Shown: positions 43,407 through 55,074, counted from the stretch's first letter. The stretch is 64,000 nucleotides of DNA from Chaetoderma sp. LZ-2023a (GCA_034401795.1 CM067359.1:141043278-141107277), one strand, 5' to 3'. Numbers and translations are program-made. The notes: generated by a model from the letters alone, not told the origin.

Positions 43407-45030
43407 GTTACAAAAGCGCTTTGTCAGTAATGACAAAAAGTTGACCGATTGACCAACACAACTACTTATATTAGCTACTGGTCGCAGTTGAAATTTAATT
43501 TTTATTGCATTCCAGATTTCTGGCAACAGGTGCCTCATAAAGCCCCGTCGCCATCATTTACTGTGCCAATCGAACAACATTAAACCGAATTCTCATTTTG
43601 ATTTAAACATATTTTATTGTAATATTTGTACAAATGGATTGGGTTAAACGTTATCAATAATCGTTAACATCCGAAAATCACGCGTTTCGTGAAAATTCGC
43701 ATGGTTCATCTAAATCCACTAACAATGTTAATACAGTAATTATTTTTATTACGCCAAAACTTGTCGTCACTTAACCAGCTTACCACGGTGTGCTTTCTAC
43801 TATTGACAACTTGTGGTTTGTCCAACAATGAGGCATCATGTACGTGCTGGGTCAGAGGTCCACCCATAATGCACTTTGACGGATAAGAACTCAGTGAACT
43901 TCAAGCGTGCCCATTATAAATTAATATGAAAAACTTTGTCATGTCAGGCGAGATTGGAATGCGTAAGCGTGCATGGAATTCGAATTTGACAAAGTAATCA
44001 AAATACGAATGCTATTGTTAAATAGTCGAATATTCGTCATCTTAATCCGGATAATACCAGATTGATCTGACAAATATTGCGCCATGAGAAAGTTTCAGAA
44101 TATGATTTAATTGGTCTGTATTTATGGGTAACCAATCAAACGCAAGTAATGGTTATCGTAATAATTAGTTATGAGCACATGCCTGTGCTTGCTTAGTTCT
44201 ATATAAGACACTTGCACAATAATTAGATTAACACTCCACCAAATGACGTTCATAAGAACAGTCGCTATTGTAATAAAGCTATCTTAGTTAAATTTCTAGC
44301 ATCAATTTCACAATGTTATTCTGTCAATAATCTTATCAGTTTATCAGTTATTTTTACAAGTTACAAAGTTGTTCTACAAGTTTAATAAATCTATATTCGT
44401 TAATTCTTACCAGTAGTCGTGTTAGTCTTTGAGTGGGAAAGTATTAATTTGTGTAGATAAAAAGGCGCCATTTCTCCAGAAGCTGCAGTTTTCAAGTCAT
44501 CAGACTTGGCTAGTCGATCTCGGACTCCGGCCGAGGTCTCAATTAAGAAATCTTCACATTGTATATTTTCATGTAATAAAATACGCTTAACCCAAGCCCC
44601 ACCTCACTTAGGTCAGAGCAGTGTGGTACAACAGTATGAAGCGACAAAAAGAAAGGAAGGCGTTGACGGTTTTTTCGTGGAATATTTTCCGTGCGCTTAA
44701 ACGCATTATCGTTCCATGGTCAGTGGAAATGACGTCATGACTTTGTACATGTTTTAAGTCCACTGACCGCGGTGGCGCGCTATATCCGTACCAACGTGAT
44801 AATACCCACGGCAATTGGTAGTCTTACCATCACAAAGATTGTCTTTTATTGATCAAGAATTGAAGATTTTGTTATGCAATAACAGGACATATGGCTAATG
44901 AAAAGAAAAGGTACTCTTAGACAGTGAAAAATAGCTTAATTTAATGTCATTTTGCATATATCATACCTTATATGGGTTTTAAAGCGTCACATGCACTATC
45001 TGCTAAATAGTAGATATGATCTTATGATAG
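43407..45030. other. No supported gene
   Basis: A 64-codon frame at 44506-44700 and others show no motif. AACATATTTTATTGTAATATT near 43608 repeats the phrase that precedes the perfect hairpin at 21015. Nothing else is assigned in these 1.6 kb. Confidence 0.45.
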
Positions 45031-45240
45031 TTAACCTTTCAACCCTTGGTATTCCAGGCTCTCAATTTCAAGACATCTATGCAGAAAAGCCGTTGAATAT
45101 TTTGAAACTAATTTGATTGTGAGATGTTGCTGCCATAGACAGCAACATTTCTCAGTCAAAAACTTTCGAAATATTCAACAGAAAAATCACAATGGCATTA
45201 ATAATTTTCCGTGTCTTGTCTGTGGAAATCAAAGGGTTAA
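45031..45240. mobile_element. MITE-D, TTAA-flanked copy 1
   Basis: It begins TTAACCTTTCAACCCTTGG and ends AAATCAAAGGGTTAA. The hairpin (45092-45181) reads GTTGAATATTTTGAAACTAA, GAGATGTTGCTGCC, GACAGCAACATTTCTC. At 210 bp with TTAA at both ends it fits a piggyBac-type non-autonomous element that shares its core with MITE-A to MITE-C. Confidence 0.8.
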
Positions 45241-46069
45241 ATGCCGTCTGCATACCAGATTCGTTCTCTCTTATTCATTTTGAAGATTTCAGGTTGTCTA
45301 CCCTTGTTGATGACGTATGCTCTACCCCCTTCGATGAAACCGTATACGAATGGTTGCTGCGACAACCGGTTCCACCGATGAAGATGGAGCGTGACACTAG
45401 CTCGCCTCGTAGGTACAGAGACCTGACGATATTTATATTAGTGCCTGGGCCTGATCTAACTGCGCGTTTTCAGAACGATTGGTTCGACACGGTGGTCTTC
45501 CGTGTTCTCCAGAATAACAACAAATATATGACAAACTTTTGCCTTGTATATATCACACGGTGATCGTTTTACTTGCTAACTTTAACTATACAATAAACCT
45601 ACAAAGTTGGTAACTTTTACTTTTACCTAGCGATCTATGTACAATCATTAAATATTACAATTCGATGTTTCCTAAGTTTCCCTAACTTTCAACCAGCTCT
45701 TGCCTACTTAAAACCATTCAGCAAGAGTTTCACAAGGTGCGAGGTGGACCGAACTCCCGATTAAAAGTTAAAGTCCCCGTTATATACTATCTCAGTTTCT
45801 ATTCTCCCTCCATCTTGGTTTCGCACCGCCGGAGGTTGCTCTGATTCTCATTGGATTATGACATCATTTTGACCAATCAAGACCCCGACCCTCCCTCCCC
45901 GGGAGGGTGCTTTCTACCTAGCACCTGCGGTTTGGCTGGTTCTTGAGTGATGGGATCTGTCGTTCCCCTAACTTTATTTTAGAATTCCAGCTGGCTTCCC
46001 ATGTCATTCCTGACGAAGGACCTGCCCAAAATGACGAATGCTGGTTTGATACCAAGGCTTGCTGGTGGA
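45241..46069. other. No supported gene
   Basis: A 123-codon frame at 45192-45563 starts inside MITE-D and continues without a recognised domain. I do not call it a gene. Confidence 0.45.
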
Positions 46070-46176
46070 TTAGCACGCCTCTCGATTTATGTGTTTTTAA
46101 TAATAACTTTCGATTGTGTCCTAGCACGCCTCTACAATTGATACGTTTTTTATCGTAACTTTCGATTGTGTACCTA
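46070..46176 (+). repeat. 53-bp tandem duplication
   Basis: TAGCACGCCTCTCGATTTAT and TAGCACGCCTCTACAATTGA begin two units 53 bp apart. Both end TAACTTTCGATTGTGT. The upstream phrase CCTGACGAAGGACCTGCCCA (about 46011) resembles tails that I recall from Penelope-like retroelements, but there is no coding part to confirm it. Confidence 0.75.
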
Positions 46177-46553
46177 CCGCCTACAGGACGCTACCCTGTC
46201 CATGTCATGTTCATTGCCTATTAGTCGACAACTTGTAGAATGCTAGAGTTAATCGGCACACGATTTACCATTCCTCATAGCCGGGTTATTCTCGGCTTAT
46301 CTGGTCCCATGCTCCGTGAGAACACAGACCGCTACGTACTTAACCAAGTCCGTTTGTCCTATATAATCCCTTGTTTGATTCCCACCTGGTGCCAACCATT
46401 ATCTTTTATGCTCGATTCAGTTTCGGCGAAACTGTACCTGCACTAGCTGACGTATCTGCTGCCAGTCATCCAGTGCTGATAATATATATCCAAATAATAA
46501 GATGCTCTAGCCGATGATCAGTGCATCTAAATATACACAGTGACATAGTCTCT
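46177..46553. other. No gene seen
   Basis: Unassigned sequence. Confidence 0.4.
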
Positions 46554-46690
46554 TAGCTCACCTGGTATTCAAACAAGAATTGTGCTCGGGCTTACTCCTC
46601 GTACATATAAGATGTCCAGCGGGGTCATGCCCTCCCCACAAGACGGTCCCATATCTATAATTTGGAATACATTGAAACACGAAATATCCG
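46554..46690 (+). repeat. Fragment of the AGCTCACCTGG dispersed repeat
   Basis: TTAGCTCACCTGGTATTC shares only the left boundary phrase with the repeat at 247. The following GGGGTCATGCCCTCCCC looks like the other end of such an element. The assignment is tentative. Confidence 0.35.
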
Positions 46691-46775
46691 GATCTAGCAG
46701 ACAGAGTAATCAATATCCTTCAGGTGGGTATAAACGTTATCAAAATACAGTTTGTCAGCAGCCATTGCTATAAAG

Positions 46776-47128
46776 AATGGACCTTTCCGGTCTTAGCTAT
46801 GCCCCGCCCATCGCAAGTTAAGCTCTACCCACACCTCGCTTGTGTTGGGATCGATAGATCTCTGAACTCTATGACTATAAATTTCCAGAAAACTATACAG
46901 GTAAGCTATTGGATATTTTGGAACTACTTTGACTGAGCGTCCAGCCAAATTATTTTCAAAATATTCAACAGCATGTTTATTGAATAGTAGACATACAATT
47001 CGTACAACGTCTTGGACTATTAAAAGTTAAAGACGGGCCAAATAGAATCAATTATGACATAATGATTATGACGTCATCCTACACGCCACTAAGCTGATTA
47101 ATAGATGGATACCCTAGAAAGGTGAATT
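46776..47128 (-). mobile_element. MITE-A copy with shortened hairpin
   Basis: It begins AATGGACCTTTCCGGTC and ends CTAGAAAGGTGAATT. The hairpin has collapsed to GACTGAGCGTCCAGCCAAAT. TGACGTCA lies at 47069-47076. Confidence 0.88.
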
Positions 47129-47149
47129 ACATGTACAGTACCGTTCAGA

Positions 47150-47662
47150 AATAACTTTAAATGTTTCCAAAACAAAATAAAACGTCATGTTGAATATTTT
47201 GAACATAATTGGATTGGAAGACATTGCTCCCTAAGACAGTAATGTCTTCCAATCCAATGGACTTATCCAGTTTATCCATCAATCATATGACGGCATAATG
47301 AGCAACGTGGCGTGTGTGCTAACGTCATAATCTATAGCGTCATGAATGTTCGTCATGATCGCTTAATTAATGACGCACTAAGAGTTGTTGTACGAATTCT
47401 ATGTCTATTTAATAAGCATACCGTTGAATATTTTGAAACTAATTTAACAGTTGCCATTGTCAGCAACAGCGCCCACTCAAATTAGTTTTAAAATCTTCTG
47501 GAAATTAATAGTCAGAGAGTTCAGGGATCGATCGATCCTAGCGCTAATTGGTGGAGCTTAGCTAGAGATGGGCGGGGCATAGCTAAAACTGGATTCATCC
47601 ATTTTTTACTGACTTACATCTTTGTGGTTTTGTGTTGGAAATATTTTAAGTTATTTCTGAGC
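47150..47662. mobile_element. Foldback element, family E, split by a MITE-A insertion
   Basis: The left end TTCAGAAATAACTTTAAATG, with TTTCCAAAACAAAATAAAAC, is the inverse of the right end GTGGTTTTGTGTTGGAAATA plus TTTTAAGTTATTTCTGA. The left part also holds its own stem, ATTGGATTGGAAGACATTGC and GTAATGTCTTCCAATCCAAT. A full MITE-A copy (47256-47603) lies between. A relative without the insertion, though worn, lies at about 51990-52160. Confidence 0.75.
47256..47603 (+). mobile_element. MITE-A copy nested in family E
   Basis: It begins AATGGACTTATCCAGTTTA and ends AAAACTGGATTCATCCATT. CRE-like sites are altered (TGACGGCA, TAACGTCA). The hairpin has lost most of its left stem (AATTTAACAGTTGCCATTG). 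Confidence 0.87.
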
Positions 47663-47674
47663 TGTAGGTACGAC

Positions 47675-47930
47675 TGTATGTATGTATGATTACTGTATTC
47701 TGCGGCTGTAGTAGTAGAAACATCCTACAGCTGCAATCATTCCTTCTACGCTTTTGCTCATTCTTGCCTTGAGTTCCTTGAAGAACTCCTGCTTTCTTGA
47801 GGTCACCTCGTAGCACGCTTAGCAGATTTGTGCAATGACGTCCTCTCCTGGCTCTGTATTTGCTGGCTCCGAGTTGGGCGAATTCCAAAGCTCTCTGAGC
47901 TGGTGTGTCCGACTGTACATCTCGTTAATA
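47675..47930 (-). mobile_element. LINE 3' end, same family as 18555-20095
   Basis: The short tail repeat (TGTATGTATG), AAACATCCTACAGCTGCAAT, TTTCTTGAGGTCACCTCGTA and GCTCCGAGT.GGGCGAATTCC match 18555-18845 closely. The copy stops after GTGTGTCCGACTGTACATCT, so it is strongly 5'-truncated. The minus frame reads FAQLGASKYRARRGRHCTNL then LSVLRGDLKKAG. Confidence 0.88.
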
Positions 47931-48429
47931 AAGTTGTTGACAGAAAACTTGTGTTTTCTCAAATAGCAACAACATACAACAACTTTACTTCCAAAAAAAA
48001 TGACCACCGGTTACCATGCGCCGAGGTGATGGGGGAGGAGTAGATCTAAGAATCACTTAAATCCAGTTATCTAAGGATTCCGAGATAATGAGAATACGGG
48101 AGAGATTACGCGCATACAGCGATACACCTCGCTGAGATAAAGAAAATGCTTGTCTTCATTGTAGCGTGACATAACAAGGATTTCGGGGTGAGTGAGTACG
48201 GGGACTAAGATTCCTGGAATTCATTACGAACCAGCACGCTCGTCATATCTATTACACGCAGTGGGCGAGGAATTTATCATTCATCATTATTGGATAACAC
48301 ATTTTCATTCGTGTTCGCTTCATTTTATCGATGTTAGACTTTTACAAATATGTCGAGGTCTTATTTGCATAGATGATTAGCATTTATGTAGGCATATACG
48401 TGGTGAGCGGGTGGTAAAAAATATAGGTA
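47931..48429. other. No gene seen
   Basis: A short inverted pair (AAAGTTGTTG and CAACAACTTT near 47930 and 47977) is present. No gene is supported. Confidence 0.45.
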
Positions 48430-48800
48430 TCCATTTCAAACTATGCCCCGCCCATTTGTAGATAAGCACCGCCCACGTTGTGCGTGTGTTGGGATCGATT
48501 TATATACTTTGCATCATGAATTCTCAGAATACCATTTTCAAGGTAAATATGCGTTGAAAATTTTGAAATTAATTTGACTGAGTACTGACGCTGCCTATGG
48601 CAGCAACAGCGCCCATTCAAATTAGTTTTAAAGTATTCTTCAATAGAATGTCTATTAAATAATAAAAACATACAATTCGTACATTTGAAGGACGATTCAA
48701 TGTTCATAACAGACCGGGATACCTCTAATCATTCATTGCACATTTTGATTGTGACGTCAGCCTAAATGTGATGTAATTGTTTATGACGTCATATACTTGA
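48430..48800 (-). mobile_element. MITE-B copy
   Basis: Read on the plus strand, the right half comes first (ATGCCCCGCCCATTTGTAG, GTTGGGATCGATTTATATAC). The hairpin (48552-48640) and the left half follow (TTGTGACGTCAGCC, TTTATGACGTCATATAC). Confidence 0.85.
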
Positions 48801-48825
48801 GTGTCTATTAATGCCCTCGTCGGCG

Positions 48826-48862
48826 GGGGAGGGGTTGGGTGAGGTGGGGAGATAAGGGAGTG
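48826..48862 (+). repeat. G-rich run with quadruplex potential
   Basis: GGGGGAGGGGTTGGG, a GG pair, GGGG and GGG occur within 37 bases. Confidence 0.65.
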
Positions 48863-48883
48863 TTGCGCATGTGTATCCCAATA

Positions 48884-49062
48884 TTTCTAGCTGTACCCCA
48901 CCAATTTCTAGCTAATCTCCGCCCACCTTTTACGCGTGTTTGAATCCAATGAGCCACACGGTCCCAGAATCTCAATTTCAAGATAACTATACAAGCCAGC
49001 AGCTGTTGAATATGTTGTAACTAATTTGGAATGGAGCAGAAATGTTTCTGCCTATGGCTATT
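48884..49062 (-). mobile_element. MITE fragment cut off within its hairpin
   Basis: CACCAATTTCTAGCTAATC, TCCGCCCACCTTTTACGCG and GCTGTTGAATATGTTGTAAC lead into AATTTGGAATGGAGCAG. The hairpin is then replaced by LINE-like sequence. Confidence 0.7.
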
Positions 49063-49065
49063 GTG

Positions 49066-49232
49066 CTCTGTACTGTATAATGTGGTTGCAGTAGTTAAAA
49101 AACACCATGCAGCGTCAAACAGTCCGTCTTCTTGGACCATTGTATCTTGTCCTTAGCCAGAGTCCTTAGCAGCATCAGGTTCATCTTGGTCGTCAGTTTA
49201 ACCAGGCCGGGTTCTTTTGGATCAGCGTGTAG
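49066..49232 (-). mobile_element. LINE 3' fragment, older copy of the 18555 family
   Basis: TCTTGTCCTTAGCCAGAGTC and related phrases align with 18657-18690 (TCTTGTCCTCAGCCAAAATC) and neighbouring sequence, but with much more divergence than the 47675 copy. It is bounded on both sides by MITE sequence. Confidence 0.65.
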
Positions 49233-49238
49233 TACACT

Positions 49239-49626
49239 CAACCTTTCCATTTTAGCTATTCCCCGACCATCTCTAGCTAAGCTCCACCCATACCTCGCTC
49301 GGGTTGTGATCGATCGATCTCTGACCTCCCTGACTATCAATATCCAGAAAACTATACAGGTAAACTATTGAATATTTTGGAACTAATTTGACTGTCTATG
49401 GCAGCAACAGAGTCCAGTCAAATTAGTTTCAAAATATTCAACAGCATGTTTATTACATAGTACAGACATACAATTCGTACAACATGTCGGACTATTAAGC
49501 GTTACAGAAGGGCCAAATAGAATCATTTATGACGTAATGATTTTTGACGCCATCCTACACGCGGCGTAGCCGATTATGACGTCATATGACGTCAGATGAT
49601 AGATGGATACCCTGGAAAGGTGAATT
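49239..49626 (-). mobile_element. MITE-A copy
   Basis: It begins AACCTTTCCATTTTAGC and ends CCTGGAAAGGTGAATT. Two perfect TGACGTCA octamers lie at 49577-49584 and 49587-49594. The hairpin's left stem is shortened (TTTGACTGTCTATGGCAGC). Confidence 0.9.
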
Positions 49627-49975
49627 GTACAATGGTGTCCTCCAGGATCTGTGTAGATTTGGCGCCAATTAGTTGCAAAATAATCAACAGAATGTGTGTA
49701 TTAGATTGTAAATTCACAAACGATATATACAATTCATACGTTTACTGTCCAGATATTTGTCACATTCGTGACGGACCTACGTCAACTGAGTGTGACGTCA
49801 GCTAACGACTGACTTATTTTAATTATAACGTCGGATACTTGAAGCTCAGATTCCCCCCACCCCTTTCTCTATTCATCAATCCGTGGATCTATTTCACCCG
49901 ATTTGTCTCAAATCTTAGTAGAAGGTGTGGATTTCACAAACATCTCTGGTAACTTTTTAGTATAGGCTATTTGTT
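49627..49975. repeat. MITE-related relic, as at 2640-2775
   Basis: GTGACGGACCTACGTCAACT, GTGTGACGTCAGCTAACG and ATAACGTCGGATACTTG mirror the sequence right of the first MITE-A copy. In both places a minus-oriented MITE-A sits directly to its left. Confidence 0.55.
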
Positions 49976-50460
49976 AAAAGGATGCTAATCTCACCTCAAG
50001 TGTGCTATTGCTCTGATAGATTATGGTTTAATGATTCCATATCAGTCATATCCTGTCATATTCCCTTATCTGTATCATAGTTATCTGCTTTGTAACATCG
50101 GGTAAATGTATAACTGTGATCGCCACCATTGTGTCTCCTCAAGCGATTGTGGGTGATGTCATGTAAGTGCCAATGAATTACATTCTTTATTATGTAATAC
50201 TCATTTCGTTGAACAATTTGACTGGAAGTTGTTTCTGCGTATGGTAGCAATAACTTCCGGTCAAATTAGTTTCAAAATATTCGGTCAAATTAGTTTCAAA
50301 ATATTCGACAGCTTACCTGTAAGATTGCTTTTATACCACATTGCCAAACTATAGCTGACACCTCTATGACTGAGCGTGTATACAGAGCCAGACACGCTAG
50401 CTCTTGTTTTGATTTGTTGAAAATTAAACCATGACAGCCATCAGAAATGTATCAACATGT
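49976..50460 (-). mobile_element. MITE-C copy 3, with a small internal duplication
   Basis: The reverse order of the family is seen: GGATGCTAATCTCACC first, the hairpin at about 50215-50285, then CATGACAGCCATCAGAAATG. The phrase GGTCAAATTAGTTTCAAAAT is repeated directly (50258 and 50283), a 25-bp duplication. Confidence 0.85.
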
Positions 50461-51989
50461 AATTAACTACTAAAGCCTGAACATCATTCGTTGTCGGCGT
50501 GTTAAAAGGTTAAAATTTCAGGGATGGATTATGTGTGGAAAAATCTATCCCCTGATTGGTTAGTATAAAATAAGGTGAGATCTCCTTTAATGTCATGCAT
50601 CCTTGCCTCGAGAAATGCAGGGGGAAGGTCTCTGGAGAAGACTCCGGTCTCGCAAACCCTATGGAGGTTAGCGCCCCTCCCTGCGCATTCCCAATGTACC
50701 CATTCCAGGAAGCCAATCTGTGACGCTCGGGACGCAAGCCATTGATCTATGCACCATTAGATTTGCAGAATTACGTTGTTCTATGTTTGGTTGCGTTGTC
50801 CTGTGAGGACATTTATGTGATTCATTCGTTCATGATATGGTGGTGGGTGGGTGTGTGTGTCCTTCACCATTACCCAAAGACGATATCACGTGACTTGACA
50901 ATACAGTGCAGCACGTGATAGCTGACGTGATGATGGCATTAAAGTTTATGCTGCTCTGCATGCTAACAGCCAAAGTAAATCAGTATCAATATGTATTTGC
51001 TTCCACGATAATCTTAATTAGGACACATTCTCTATCCGATACTCTCGGGTTCTCTTATCAACGGTGTGTTCGCATCAGCTATGTCTGATTAGCACAGTTC
51101 TTCTATGGACTGGTCTAGTAAGTGCTTGAATGTATCTATGTGATGTCCAGCACAATTTCGCACCAGGTTACTCCATCCCCTTTTTCTAGTTCTACGATAG
51201 TATGGAGATTTGGCATAGCATATTAGTTGCCTTCGAAAGCCTTCCTAACGACTTTTGATATTATGGTTTTTGGTGAGTTCGTATATCAAATACTCGTACA
51301 AGATCGTAGGTATCCCAGGCCCTCGCAATCCATCCCAGTCCAACTTGGGGTTGCCAGCAAACTGTTATTGAGTAATATGGCGTAATATCCCTCTTATGAT
51401 AAACAGCAGTTCGCGGACAGAATGGAAATGTACAACAAGAGGCGCCTTGGACGATCACCAAATGCTGTTTCCGTATTACTCAAATATGTCTCCTCTACAT
51501 CGCTCTTTTTCACCTTGATGTATCGGTTGTCGCTTATTTAACTAAGCAATTAATCATTTGCGGGAATCGCGCCGAATACCCATTCATTCCGATCATCAAA
51601 CGCAGGTGAGAATTACCTCGTCGTTCAGGTAAACGCTAAACGAGCGCTTGGCAGCAACACATTGGAAACAATTCCAATATTTCTTATTAACATGTATCGC
51701 GAGGAGCCGCGTCGCGGAGAGGTGAGACCGAGTCAGCATCCAGCCAGCTAGCTGGAATATTTGTTGCGCGTCAGATGTATCTGCGAGTTTCTTGGCCGCT
51801 GGACGGTCAAACCGCGTATTCTTCAGCTCGGGTCTAAGTGCAAATTAATTATGGTAATAAGTTGTGCGCGTCGACAGGTGTTCTAGGTCTTCGTGGTGCA
51901 AAAGTAATTTCGTGCTATATTGACGATGTTAAAGTAATTTATAGAATTTCAAATCCATAGAATGTACAGTAAAGCTCGGATAGAAGTTA
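50461..51989. other. No supported gene
   Basis: Short frames on both strands (for example 50510-50737 minus and 51261-51461 minus) show no domain that I recognise. I see no repeat in this 1.5 kb, so it may hold unique intergenic or intronic sequence. Confidence 0.5.
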
Positions 51990-52160
51990 AAATGGTTCCA
52001 AAATATAAACAGAAACGTGTTAGTTAGTATAATTTTGAACACGATTTTAAGAAATATCCCTGTTCTGTTGAATAATTTTATCATAATTGGATTGGAAGAC
52101 ATGGCTGCCTTGTCTTCTAATCTAATTAATGTTCAAAATATTCTGCAGTTATGTGTTAAG
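51990..52160. mobile_element. Family E foldback relic without insertion
   Basis: AATTGGATTGGAAGACATGG and CCTTGTCTTCTAATCTAATT form the stem, flanked by TGTTGAATAATTTTATC and TGTTCAAAATATTCTGCAG. It is the counterpart of 47150-47255. Confidence 0.65.
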
Positions 52161-52911
52161 TTACTTCGGGGCTGTATCGTATTCATTGTTTATTACTATG
52201 AACGGACACTGGTGACTAAGTGGCTAAGCTAACCTGTATTTCGCACGAACATTTATGCTATTTATTTGTGGTTGCTATTTTCAGGAATTGAATAGGATTC
52301 TTGTAAAATGTTCTAAATAAATATTCACAAAGTACAGGTAAAGGAAATATAAAAATACAGAACGAATGGACTGCTAGATACTGTGTATGCGATTACCAAT
52401 TTAATTCGAAAAGCGGAAGTCTAAAAATCATTTAATTTAAGAAATATTATTTTGAATATCTTGAAATTAATTTGACTGGAACCTGTTACTGCTTGTAGCA
52501 GCAAACAAGTTTTGTTAAATGAATTTGAGAATATTCTACAGGTGACGCCTACCTTTCTTCGTGCGTTAACGCTTTAACGGCCGACAATACAGTATCCTGA
52601 TTATAAAACAGCTATATTGGTAAGGAGTTGAATATTATGAACCTAATTTAATTGGAACCCGTTGCAGCAACAGCTTCCAGAATAATTGGTTTCTAAATAA
52701 TCAGCAGAATATTGGTTACATCAAAGAGAATTCAGCGTTTGTGGTGTAATCGGTTCCGAGAGTTAAAATGGAGGGACATGATTTGTCGCTCAGTTATCTG
52801 ACGTCAATCAAAATACGTGACTTGTAAGTTGACGTCACAATTAAATGATGTAGGTCCGACATTAAAGTGGCAAATATGCTGCCATATGTACATTTCTCAA
52901 ACATACGTTCC

Positions 52912-52913
<2 letters not shown>
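52161..52913. repeat. Two worn MITE cores and unassigned sequence
   Basis: Cores lie at about 52448-52545 (TTGAATATCTTGAAATTAAT, TGGAACCTGTTACTGC) and about 52627-52712 (GTTGAATATTATGAACCTAA, CGTTGCAGCAACAGC). GACGTCA-type sites at 52800 and 52835 suggest a MITE left half just before the CT array. Confidence 0.55.
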
Positions 52914-53010
<97 letters not shown>

Positions 53011-53221
53011 GTCTCTCTCTCTCGTCTCTGTCTCGTCTCTCGTCTCTCTTTCTCTCGGCTCTCTCTCTCTCTTTCTCGTCTCTCTCTCTCGTCTCTCTCT
53101 CTCTCTCTCTCTCTCGTCTCTCTCTCTCGTCTCTGTCTCGTCTCTCGTCTCTCTCTCTCGTCTCTGTCTCGTCTCTCTCTCTCTCGGCTCTCTCTCTCTC
53201 TCTTTCTCGTCTCTCTCTCTC

Positions 53222-53273
<52 letters not shown>

Positions 53274-53285
53274 GCTCTCTCTCTC

Positions 53286-53345
<60 letters not shown>

Positions 53346-53406
53346 GCTCTCTCTCTCGTCTCTCTCTCTCTCTCTCTCTCTCGTCTCTCTCTCTCGTCTC
53401 TGTCTC

Positions 53407-53457
<51 letters not shown>

Positions 53458-53490
53458 CTCTCTCTCTCTCTTTCTCGTCTCTCTCTCTAC

Positions 53491-53563
<73 letters not shown>

Positions 53564-53576
53564 GCTCTCTCTCTCG

Positions 53577-53610
<34 letters not shown>

Positions 53611-53749
53611 CTCTCTCGTCTCTGTCTCGTCTCTCTCGTCTCTCTCTCTCTCTCGGCTCTCTCTCTCTCTCTCTCGTCTCTCTCTCTCGTCTCTGTCTGT
53701 CGTCTCTCGTCTCTCTCTCTCTCTCGGCTCTCTCTCTCTCTCTCTCTCG

Positions 53750-53783
<34 letters not shown>

Positions 53784-53829
53784 CTCTCTCGTCTCTGTCT
53801 CGTCTCTCTCTCGTCTCTCTCTCTCTCTC

Positions 53830-53875
<46 letters not shown>

Positions 53876-53924
53876 CTCTCTCTCGTCTCTCTCTCTCGTC
53901 TCTCTCGCTCTCTCTCTCTCTCTG

Positions 53925-53956
<32 letters not shown>

Positions 53957-54077
53957 GCTCTCTCTCTCTCTCGCTCTCTCTCTCTCGTCTCCCTCTCTTC
54001 TCTCTCTCTCTCTCTCTCTCTCGTCTGTCTCTCTCTCGTCTCTGTCTCGTCTCTCTCTCGTCTCTCTCTCTCTCTCG

Positions 54078-54121
<44 letters not shown>

Positions 54122-54150
54122 CTCGCTCTCTCTCTCGTCTCTCTCTCTCG

Positions 54151-54182
<32 letters not shown>

Positions 54183-54226
54183 GCTCTCTCTCTCTCGTCT
54201 CTCTCTCGTCTCTCTCGCTCTCTCTC

Positions 54227-54271
<45 letters not shown>
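52914..54271 (+). repeat. 1.36-kb CT array with CGTCTC and CGGCTC punctuation
   Basis: The tract is pyrimidine apart from regularly placed G. Blocks such as TCTCTCTCTCGTCTCTGTCT and TTTCTCGGCTCTCTCTCTCG recur many times, so it is a complex minisatellite built from CT repeats rather than a pure microsatellite. Frames of 262-515 codons (Leu-Ser or Arg-Glu cycles) are artefacts. Confidence 0.97.
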
Positions 54272-54272
<1 letters not shown>

Positions 54273-54295
54273 CAAGGAAGGAGAATACGGTATTA

Positions 54296-54687
54296 ATGGA
54301 CCTTTCCAAGTTTATCCATCCATCATATGACGCTATGATCTACGTGACGTGTAGGCTGACGTAATAATCATGACGTCATGAATGATTCAATATAGTCCGT
54401 GTTTAACGCTTAATAGTCCGACACGTTGCACGACTTGTATGTCTTTACCATTTAATAAACATTCTGTTGAATATTTTGAAACTAATTTGACTGGGCGCTG
54501 TTGCTCACATAGGCAGCAACAGCGACCAGTTAAATTAGTTTCAAAATGTTTAACAACGTGCATGTATAGTTTTCTGGAAATTGATAGTCAGGGCGTTCAG
54601 AGATCGATCGATCCCAACACGAGCGAGGTGTGAGTGGAGCTTAGCTAGAGATGAATGGGGAATAGCTAAAACTGGAAAGGTCAATTA
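54296..54687 (+). mobile_element. MITE-A copy, full length, reference copy
   Basis: It begins AATGGACCTTTCCAAGTTTA and ends AACTGGAAAGGTCAATT. The order is TCCATCCATCATATGACG, a perfect TGACGTCA at 54371-54378, TAGTCCGACACGTTGCACG, and the hairpin at 54467-54552 (GGGCGCTGTTGCTC and GGCAGCAACAGCGACC). The right half follows, with GATCGATCGATCCCAACACG and GTGGAGCTTAGCTAGAG. The CT array ends 24 bp to its left. Confidence 0.93.
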
Positions 54688-54711
54688 TCAGCGTATTCGA
54701 GGAATCCATTT

Positions 54712-54990
54712 CTAGTTGGGCCTGGGCCCATCTCTAACTAAGCCCCGCCCATCGCAAGCTAAGCCCCGCCCATCTCTAGCTATGGTCCGCCCCACGTTGT
54801 ACATGCGTTAGAATCATTTTTATATACGTTGAATCCTGAATTCCCAGAAATCCAATTTTCGCGGTAAGTATACAGCTCTTAAATATTTTGAAACTAATTT
54901 GATATGTCATTCTTAATGTATTATGATTGTGACGTCAACCTAGCTGTGACGTTATTGATTATGAAGTCATATACCAGAATGACAGATCGG
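54712..54990 (-). mobile_element. MITE-B copy without hairpin
   Basis: The right half is present in inverted order (AAGCCCCGCCCATCGCAAGC, an extra CCCCGCCCATCTCTAGC unit, GTTAGAATCATTTTTATATA). After AACTAATTTGATATG the hairpin is absent and the left-half phrases follow (TTGTGACGTCAACC). Confidence 0.75.
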
Positions 54991-55074
54991 ATCTACCCAT
55001 CCCTTTAGCTATCCCCACCCACTTAGCATAATCATGAATGTATATTCAGCAATGATACTATATATTAACCATGT

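Noticed and set aside
45192-45563. 123-codon plus frame with mixed composition
   Set aside because: It begins inside MITE-D, has no domain that I recognise and shows no splice context. It may be chance.
46011-46060. CCTGACGAAGGACCTGCC as the tail of a Penelope-like retroelement
   Set aside because: Only a short phrase resembles such tails, and no reverse transcriptase or endonuclease sequence is adjacent.
52817-54364. Leu-Ser and Arg-Glu frames of up to 515 codons
   Set aside because: They are translations of a CT/GA simple-sequence array.
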